Shown here: in pieces, positions 6,248 through 11,296 of the stretch | Layout of the letters: each line of letters begins with the position of its first letter | Position numbering within the stretch: the first letter of the stretch is position 1 | NCBI GenBank assembly: GCA_035306725.1 | Contig: DATGNN010000380.1 | Coordinates: 1-11,296 of the forward strand | Length of the DNA: 11,296 nucleotides | Reading direction: 5' to 3' | Origin: JAAYEB01 sp035306725 | Lineage (GTDB): Bacteria > Fibrobacterota > Chitinivibrionia > Chitinivibrionales > Chitinispirillaceae | The notes under the pieces: generated by a model | What the model was told of the DNA's origin: nothing | The model's input: only the letters and a program-made list of their open reading frames with translations | Database searches by the model: none | Position numbers and translations under genes: made by a program

Positions 6248-6961
6248 TTAACGTCTGCCAAATTTAATTTCACCAGAAGTTTCAAGAGAACTTTTCTCAT
6301 CAAAAGATTCAGATATATTATTTACATCTGTATTGGTATCTGAAATCTGAGAAACATTGTTTTCATGCTTATTCTCTTCATCTTTAAGCATGCGACGTTT
6401 TACCACTACCTTACGTCCATGTTGCAACTCTTCTTTTCCAAAATCCTGTGGGACGATCTCAGGTAAGGACACTGTTTCCTTAACTGGGGAACTTTTAGGA
6501 CTCGTTTTTCTGGAAAAATCATTTTTATTTGAAGAAGAAACTGCATGATCAGGCTGATTTCTGTCAGGCCACTTTCCACGACGATCCCGACGATTACTGT
6601 TCTTGTCTCGTCGATGGCTATGATCTTTCGAAAAATTATCCTTGATCTTTTTACGTGCAAACTCCTGATCCCGCTCTGCATTTTTCAGTTTCAGGTTAAT
6701 ATCACGTAACGACTTCTCGACCGGATCTGTAGAAGAGTTTCCGGAAGATCTCTGATTGTGATTTCTTTGAGTGTTATCCTGTGATGAACGTTTATTGTTT
6801 TTATGATCCCTGTCTCTACGGTTCTTATAACTGTTATTGTGAGATAAAGATACTTTTCTTTTAGCCAGTTCCCGTACTGATTTTAATGTACTGAGGATAA
6901 GCACTATTGTGATAATTTGCAGTATAACGACCAGTGTCGTAATCATATCTGCTGATTCCAT
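6248..6961 (-). CDS. Membrane-anchored basic low-complexity protein, 237 aa
   Basis: No family recognised. Residues 7-25 form one hydrophobic helix near the N-terminus, an anchor with the rest most likely cytosolic because of the many Arg and Lys just after it. Residues 35-70 and 112-135 are Arg/Asn/Asp/His-rich and probably disordered (for example NRRDRDHKNNKR). Residues 78-110 look helical or coiled-coil. A less degenerate block, PEIVPQDFGKEELQHGRK followed by VVVKRR, spans 169-190, and the protein ends GEIKFGRR after an acidic Ser/Asn-rich stretch. Such basic tails can bind RNA, DNA or acidic partners, but that is inference. The ATG at 6961 has GGAGAA with a 9-nt spacer, and a strong terminator follows, so it is a single-gene transcription unit and clearly a real gene. 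Confidence 0.8.
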   Translation of the reverse strand: MESADMITTLVVILQIITIVLILSTLKSVRELAKRKVSLSHNNSYKNRRDRDHKNNKRSSQDNTQRNHNQRSSGNSSTDPVEKSLRDINLKLKNAERDQEFARKKIKDNFSKDHSHRRDKNSNRRDRRGKWPDRNQPDHAVSSSNKNDFSRKTSPKSSPVKETVSLPEIVPQDFGKEELQHGRKVVVKRRMLKDEENKHENNVSQISDTNTDVNNISESFDEKSSLETSGEIKFGRR

Positions 6962-7289
6962 AATTATTAATTCTCCATAAATGTTTTAAAATCTTTGTAT
7001 AATCGTGTGAGTTCGATTGAACGCGCCTCAATAACTCAATCATAAATCTATACGCGCGTTGATTTAAACAATATTATCATGCATTTTGTTGTTATACTCC
7101 CAGTTGCCGTAAACTGCATGATTCACTATATCTTGCCTTAAACCCCCTTATTTAATGTAATACTCACAAACCTTTACCATAATCTGCTTTCGCTTATACG
7201 GAGTATGTGCTTAAATAAAACTTGATCTTTCAAAGAGCGTATCTTTTTAATAAAACCGGGGTTTTTAAAAAATCCATATTCCCATAATT
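6962..7289. other. 328-bp intergenic region with two inverted repeats
   Basis: Contains the ribosome site of the basic membrane-protein gene near its left end. Two perfect inverted repeats are visible: AACGCGC (7020-7026) with GCGCGTT (7054-7060), and ATCATGCA (7076-7083) with TGCATGAT (7115-7122). Both have long centres of 27 and 31 nt, so operator or leader-RNA roles are possible but unproven. No gene is supported here. Confidence 0.45.
7252..7265 (-). terminator. Possible weak terminator after the polyamine locus
   Basis: On the - strand AAAAC and GTTTT can pair around CCCG and are followed by ATT, 25 bp after the stop at 7290. The stem is only five pairs, so the call is tentative. No better terminator is visible downstream of the locus. 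Confidence 0.2.
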
Positions 7290-7445
7290 TTACTTAAATT
7301 CTGTATCAAGGATTTGTGTTTTTTCAAGGAGCCCGGTAATAGATTCAACCTTTTTACATATTACGTTTATCTTGCTCCAAATGAAAATCAAATTTAGAGA
7401 AAAAAGAAAAAAAACTATAATCCATAAAATTTTAATTATTTCCAT
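7290..7445 (-). CDS. Possible 51-aa single-pass membrane peptide
   Basis: From ATG 7445 the frame encodes a very hydrophobic segment at residues 4-23 and then a short amphipathic, Lys/Glu-containing tail ending at residue 51. The frame is also open back to a TTG at 7508, but that start lies inside a hairpin just after the upstream stop and lacks a ribosome site. The ATG start also has only a weak GAG about 10 nt upstream. It follows the second spermidine synthase gene by 80 bp on the same strand. I do not recognise it, and it could be a chance frame. Confidence 0.35.
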   Translation of the reverse strand: MEIIKILWIIVFFLFSLNLIFIWSKINVICKKVESITGLLEKTQILDTEFK

Positions 7446-7525
7446 GGGGAATCTCAGGAAGGTTGTTTCCTTATTTATTAAGATATTTTTCGCCTGCCCT
7501 TGAGGCAAGTTTCTTGTAAAAAAAA

Positions 7526-8398
7526 TCAGGACTTAAGCAGATTTCTAATATGTTGTGGCAGCAAAAATGCGCCCGAATGAATCTCCTCATTATAATAATA
7601 GAACTGATTTGCAGATTTTTCATAACGCACTTTTTCAAAATTGTCCAGAACAGATTCTTTTCTGGTACAGGCTAAAAAGCTGCAAATCCCTTCAGGAAAC
7701 GAATACATTGAACAAAGATAAGGCTTATAATACTCAAAATAGGGAGAAACACCCCTGATAGTTTTTCTTATGAAATTACTGTTCACAGTCGGTGAATCAG
7801 TCTGGAAAACCGCTATACCATCATCTTCCAGTCTCAATGATACAATCCTGTGAAAATCATCAGTTTCAAGAGATTGAACCGGTCCGTTAGGATCATATGA
7901 ATCAACAATAATCAGATCAAATTTTCGTTCATTTTTTTCAAGATAATCGTATCCATCCTCAAATACAACCCGCGTCCTTTCATCTTTGAACCCTTCCGCC
8001 AGAGCAGGAAAAAAACGCTTTACAGTTTCGGTAACCATTTCATCAATATCAACAATTGTTACAGTTTTTACAGTTTCGTGAGTTAAAACCTCTTTAAGAC
8101 AACCCCCGTCACCACCACCGATAATACAGACATGCTCAGGATTTTTATGCATAAACAGTGCCGGATGCGAAATCATCTCGTGATATATACACCCATCTGC
8201 TTCAGTCAATACAATAGATCCCCCAAGACATAACACCTGTCCAAAACTATAAGTGTCGAATACTTCAATTTTTTGAAATGGACTGGAATCACAAAAAACA
8301 GAGTGTTTCGCCTTGATAGTCAATCCACTCAGACCATGAATCAGATTTTGTAACCAGATCGATGATCCGCTTTCAGGATGGAAATTGATTGTATTCAT
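7526..8398 (-). CDS. speE: Spermidine synthase-like aminopropyltransferase, second paralogue
   Basis: A 290-aa protein of the spermidine synthase family, which transfers the aminopropyl group of decarboxylated AdoMet to an amine such as putrescine. The family fold is complete: beta-rich N-terminal part, YHEM (72-75), the nucleotide-binding loop GGGDGG (94-99), VDID (116-119, usually VEID), DG (148-149), DSYDPNGP with probable catalytic D166, and Q199 in FQTDSP (usually QxES). The downstream MYSFPEGICSF matches the TYPxGxWSF segment of ordinary spermidine synthases. The ATG at 8398 has AGGA about 6 nt upstream. It is separated by 233 bp from the decarboxylase gene, so it may have its own promoter, though none is clear. 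It belongs to the same - strand polyamine locus. Putrescine is the default acceptor, and a different amine is possible given the other paralogue. Confidence 0.88.
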   Translation of the reverse strand: MNTINFHPESGSSIWLQNLIHGLSGLTIKAKHSVFCDSSPFQKIEVFDTYSFGQVLCLGGSIVLTEADGCIYHEMISHPALFMHKNPEHVCIIGGGDGGCLKEVLTHETVKTVTIVDIDEMVTETVKRFFPALAEGFKDERTRVVFEDGYDYLEKNERKFDLIIVDSYDPNGPVQSLETDDFHRIVSLRLEDDGIAVFQTDSPTVNSNFIRKTIRGVSPYFEYYKPYLCSMYSFPEGICSFLACTRKESVLDNFEKVRYEKSANQFYYYNEEIHSGAFLLPQHIRNLLKS

Positions 8399-8631
8399 TT
8401 TATATCCTCTACACTACTCAAATTGAGGGTGCTTTACGTTTTTAGAATCCCTTTAAGATGAACACTGCCCCTCTTTTGACAAATCAGTAAATCGCAGCCT
8501 TAATGAAGTCACTAAGGTACATACTGCAGCTTCACAAAGATGCTGCTTATTTTCAGTTCAGTTATATGCAGTTTTTATCTTTTTTCAAAAATATAAACAA
8601 ATCAAAATATCAGGTCTTGAATTTATCCTTT

Positions 8632-9732
8632 TTATTCAACAACAACAATTTTTGCTTTTGGAAATCCATTAAAATTTGAAGCACTTGCAGTTGTATATGC
8701 ACCCATGGATTCAAAAACAATTATATCACCAATCTCAAGCAGCGGAAGACTGATGTTTTCGTAAATCACGTCTATGGAATCACAGGTAGGTCCGGCCAGC
8801 ACCGATGTATATCTCTGTCCGGTTCTGTTTATATACATTGGATAATCAGCATGGTCATACATTTTACCGGAAAAAGAGCCATACATCCCTTCATCAAGAT
8901 AGTACCACCATACACCATTACGTAAAGAACGTCCTATGACTCTTGACACCAGAGTCATTGACGGACCACAAAGAACACGCCCCGGTTCGGCTATAATTTT
9001 ATAACTGCTGAAAAATCGTTCAAGATGTTCATTGATTGGACGGCAAAATTGAGCTGAAGGTAAAACAGGTCTAAGATAACTGACAGGGAAACCACCGCCG
9101 ATGTCAATAATTTCCATGTTGATTCCACTCAAAGTAGCCCGTTTGAATATATCTCTGCAGTATTCCAGAGCTTCAATATATTTAAGTGAATTCTCGTTCT
9201 GAGATCCGGTATGAAAACTGATACCCGCAATTGATAAACCTTTTTTATCTGCTTTTTGAATCAAATCCCAGGTTAATTCAGGTGCGACACCAAACTTATG
9301 TGATAAATTTACAAGGCACCCCGGATTCTGTATGCTCATCCGGACAAGTACCCGAAGCTGCTTTTTATACGGGATTAATTTTTCCAGTTCGTCTTCGTTG
9401 TCAGCAACAAAAACAGAAATGCCATAATCCAGCGCGTATTTAATGTCTGAATCCCGTTTGATTGGATGAGTGTGAATACAGCGATCAGCTGTAATGCCAC
9501 ATTTTCTGATTACATCAATTTCTCCATTGGAACAAACATCAAAAAAACTGTTTTCATCATTGAGTACACTAATAATGTCGGGATTGGAGTTTGATTTTAC
9601 CGCGTAATACAAGGAGACACCGGGAAGAGCATTTTTGAGATTTCTGTATGTTTCCCGGAGCCTGTTTACGGACAAAAACAAGACAGGTGTCTGATGCTTT
9701 AAAACCAGTTTTTCTACAAGACTGAATTCCAT
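8632..9732 (-). CDS. Ornithine decarboxylase, fold-III PLP type
   Basis: A 366-aa alanine-racemase-fold decarboxylase that makes putrescine from ornithine; related enzymes also take lysine. PLP lysine K46 sits in YYAVKSN. Next come HTGSQ (174-178), GGGFP (212-216), EPGR (249-252), the ODC-type LDEGMYGSFSGKMYDH (279-294), the catalytic GPTCDS with C317 and D318 that completes the active site of the partner subunit, and GAYTTASASNFNGF (344-357). The GPTCD and FNGF motifs favour ODC over diaminopimelate or carboxynorspermidine decarboxylases. The length is close to bacterial homologues. It starts 22 bp after the first SpeE gene and lies between the two speE paralogues, so it supplies their putrescine. 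Lysine or mixed specificity cannot be ruled out. Confidence 0.9.
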   Translation of the reverse strand: MEFSLVEKLVLKHQTPVLFLSVNRLRETYRNLKNALPGVSLYYAVKSNSNPDIISVLNDENSFFDVCSNGEIDVIRKCGITADRCIHTHPIKRDSDIKYALDYGISVFVADNEDELEKLIPYKKQLRVLVRMSIQNPGCLVNLSHKFGVAPELTWDLIQKADKKGLSIAGISFHTGSQNENSLKYIEALEYCRDIFKRATLSGINMEIIDIGGGFPVSYLRPVLPSAQFCRPINEHLERFFSSYKIIAEPGRVLCGPSMTLVSRVIGRSLRNGVWWYYLDEGMYGSFSGKMYDHADYPMYINRTGQRYTSVLAGPTCDSIDVIYENISLPLLEIGDIIVFESMGAYTTASASNFNGFPKAKIVVVE

Positions 9733-9754
9733 AAAAGAATCTGCTTTTCTGATA

Positions 9755-10711
9755 TCAGGAAATAAAATTATCTGGAAAATCCGGGTTTTTATCTGTAATA
9801 ATACGTGCGCGACGTTGTAATATTTTGTTTACATAAGGAAAAACTGCCTGCATGGACAAATGTGTTTGCGGAGAATAAACTTTCAAATCACTGATGCCAT
9901 ATTTTTTGATTTGCTTTTCGATAAATTGTGGTTTGATAGCCGAAACATTCGTTTCATCAGAACTTAACGAAACAGACCACAGAACAGCATACATCTGTAT
10001 ATAAAGATAAAACGGGCAAACATGTTCAAATGTTGACGAAAGAGTTTTGTTGATGCATGCAAACGCTTCAGGGCGTGCCACAGGAGATTCTGAATGCATT
10101 ACAAAAATTCCCTTGCCGTTTCTCATCGCTTTTTTTACTGTCCTGAAAAAATCTCTTGTGTATAGCATTTTGGAAGGTCCGAAAGGATCTGTCATATCCA
10201 TGATAATTATATCAAATTCACCCGGATGGTCATTTGTAAATTTTCTACCGTCAACTATATTTACGTTCAGTCTCTTGTCGTCAAAACATCCGCCATGTAT
10301 TTTTTTGAGATATTTTTTTGAGAACTTTATTACACCCTCATCAAGTTCTGCCTGCTCGACTCTTTTTACAACAGGATACCTGAGAACTTCACGGGCAATA
10401 CCACCATCACCACCCCCGATAATCAGAACCGATTCCGGTTTGGGATGAGAACAGAGAGCCGGATGAACCATGGGTTCGTGATACTCAAACTCAGTTTTTT
10501 CTGCTACCTGAGTAATATTGTCAAGTAATAATACTTTTCCAAATTCATCGGTATCAATAAGCTGAATATCCTGAAACTTGGAGCGACTTTTTTTAAGGAT
10601 TTCATTAACCGTGTAAAAATAACCGAAATTTTGATTAAGAGCTTCAGTGAATATCTTTTTACCGGTGGCTTTAAGGGGAATATTTATCCCCGTTCGAAAA
10701 TGTTTCTGCAT
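9755..10711 (-). CDS. speE: Spermidine synthase-like aminopropyltransferase, first paralogue
   Basis: A 318-aa aminopropyltransferase directly after speD. Motifs: SKFQDIQL (44-51), LLLDNITQ (61-68), YHEPMVHPAL (77-86), GGGDGG (99-104), AELDEGV (121-127), DG (154-155), and DMTDPFGP with probable catalytic D172. Two signature places are unusual. The common QxESP reads HSESP (206-210), and the segment that is TYPxGxWSF in ordinary spermidine synthases reads IQMYAVLWSVSLSS (238-251). About 60 extra C-terminal residues extend beyond that segment, ending in a basic stretch with QRRARIITDKN. These differences suggest an acceptor other than, or in addition to, putrescine, for example a longer polyamine; this is inference. 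The ATG at 10711 has AGGAG with an 8-nt spacer, inside the end of speD. Confidence 0.88.
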   Translation of the reverse strand: MQKHFRTGINIPLKATGKKIFTEALNQNFGYFYTVNEILKKSRSKFQDIQLIDTDEFGKVLLLDNITQVAEKTEFEYHEPMVHPALCSHPKPESVLIIGGGDGGIAREVLRYPVVKRVEQAELDEGVIKFSKKYLKKIHGGCFDDKRLNVNIVDGRKFTNDHPGEFDIIIMDMTDPFGPSKMLYTRDFFRTVKKAMRNGKGIFVMHSESPVARPEAFACINKTLSSTFEHVCPFYLYIQMYAVLWSVSLSSDETNVSAIKPQFIEKQIKKYGISDLKVYSPQTHLSMQAVFPYVNKILQRRARIITDKNPDFPDNFIS

Positions 10712-11296
10712 TCGAAAATCTCCTGCATCTCTTTTTTTAATAGTGATTTAATACGACCTCGTTCGTTTTTTGTCATTTTTTCGGATTCTGGTCCGAACAG
10801 ATAATTTTCCATTTTAAGATTCTTTAAAACCATCTTTGTGTGAAAAATGTTATCAGATACGATATTTATATCATAAGCAGTATATTTTTCAAGCAGCTCA
10901 TCAGAAACATAATCCTGAATTGAGGTTATATCATGATCAATATATATCTTTCTTCCATTAATGTCTCGTGTAAAACCTCTTACCCGATAATCCATCAGTA
11001 CTATATCAGAATCAAAACTGTCTATAAGGAAGTCCAGGGCGCGTAAAGGTGAGATCATTCCGCAGGTAGAAACATCAATATCAACCCTGAAAGTAGATAT
11101 TCCTGTATTAGTATTGTTCTCCGGATATGTGTGGGAAGCGATATGGCTTTTATCAAGATGAGCCAGAACTCCCTCAGTACGCGGATAATGCCCTTCATTA
11201 ATCAGAACAGTAACACTTGCTCCGCGTGGATCATAATCCTGAGTAGATATATTCACCACCTTTGCTTCTATTATATTGGTTACTTCCTCAAGGATA
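10684..11296 (-). CDS. speD: S-adenosylmethionine decarboxylase proenzyme, E. coli type, 5' end missing
   Basis: SpeD decarboxylates AdoMet to the aminopropyl donor for SpeE. The visible 203 residues match the C-terminal three quarters of the ~264-aa E. coli-type enzyme. DKSH carries the self-cleavage site: the serine codon at 11146-11148 becomes the pyruvoyl group. STCG holds the catalytic cysteine. YRVRGFTRDINGRK and NIFHTKM are near copies of the E. coli text. Although a GTG occurs at 11259, the frame stays open to the window edge, and the extra residues (ILEEVTNIIEAK) also align with E. coli SpeD, so the true start lies outside. It is the first visible gene of the polyamine operon and overlaps speE by 28 nt. 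The short, E. coli-type form differs from the ~120-aa Bacillus/Thermotoga form. Confidence 0.95.
   Translation of the reverse strand, partial: ILEEVTNIIEAKVVNISTQDYDPRGASVTVLINEGHYPRTEGVLAHLDKSHIASHTYPENNTNTGISTFRVDIDVSTCGMISPLRALDFLIDSFDSDIVLMDYRVRGFTRDINGRKIYIDHDITSIQDYVSDELLEKYTAYDINIVSDNIFHTKMVLKNLKMENYLFGPESEKMTKNERGRIKSLLKKEMQEIFECRNIFERG
10720..10724 (-). promoter_or_regulatory. Ribosome binding site of the first speE, inside speD
   Basis: AGGAG on the - strand sits 8 nt before the ATG at 10711 and fixes that start. Because it lies within the speD coding sequence, the two genes overlap by 28 nt and should be made in step from one mRNA. Confidence 0.7.

Noticed and set aside
7493..7509. 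Hairpin CCTGCC/GGCAAG after the second speE as a terminator
   Set aside because: On the - strand it pairs (with one G-U) but is followed by an A-rich run, not a T-run, so it does not qualify.
10047..10448. 133-codon + strand frame inside the first speE
   Set aside because: It is opposite the conserved nucleotide-binding and catalytic motifs of SpeE and resembles no protein family.

Overview
The window is AT-rich bacterial DNA with compact, short-spaced genes. A Sec-type signal peptide on a LysM protein suggests a Gram-negative, cell-envelope-bearing bacterium. The gene content (argJ, larB, cysK, E. coli-type speD, fold-III ornithine decarboxylase) does not fix the phylum. The GGTATC and ATTCATC-rich intergenic repeats feel like those of FCB-type or Fibrobacterota-like lineages, but that is an impression and not a placement. 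There are no tRNA, rRNA, CRISPR, transposase or phage genes.

Layout. Bases 1-560 hold three tandem copies of a roughly 210-bp non-coding unit with internal complementary arms, followed by a short ATTCATC-type simple repeat. Next come, on the + strand, a 61-codon hypothetical gene and a YfcE-like metallophosphoesterase. Facing them on the - strand are a LysM-domain exported protein and a tightly coupled small membrane protein, whose 3' end overlaps the phosphoesterase gene. argJ lies alone on the + strand and ends in a hairpin terminator that runs into the 3' end of larB. cysK and larB form a - strand pair sharing one base at a TGATG junction. A 430-bp non-coding stretch and a clear - strand terminator separate them from a gene for a membrane-anchored, very basic low-complexity protein.

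The right-hand 4 kb is a - strand polyamine locus, read right to left: speD (cut by the window edge), a spermidine synthase homologue, an ornithine decarboxylase, a 233-bp gap, a second spermidine synthase homologue, and a possible 51-codon membrane peptide. Together these give ornithine to putrescine (decarboxylase), AdoMet to decarboxylated AdoMet (SpeD), and aminopropyl transfer (two SpeE paralogues). The paralogues differ at signature positions and may use different acceptors. ArgJ makes ornithine, the precursor of this pathway, although its gene is about 3.5 kb away on the other strand.

Most of the window is recognisable housekeeping metabolism. The parts least explained are the tandem repeat array, the paired SpeE paralogues, the cysK-larB coupling, and three small or low-complexity membrane proteins. 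I found no convincing evidence of a wholly new multi-gene system.
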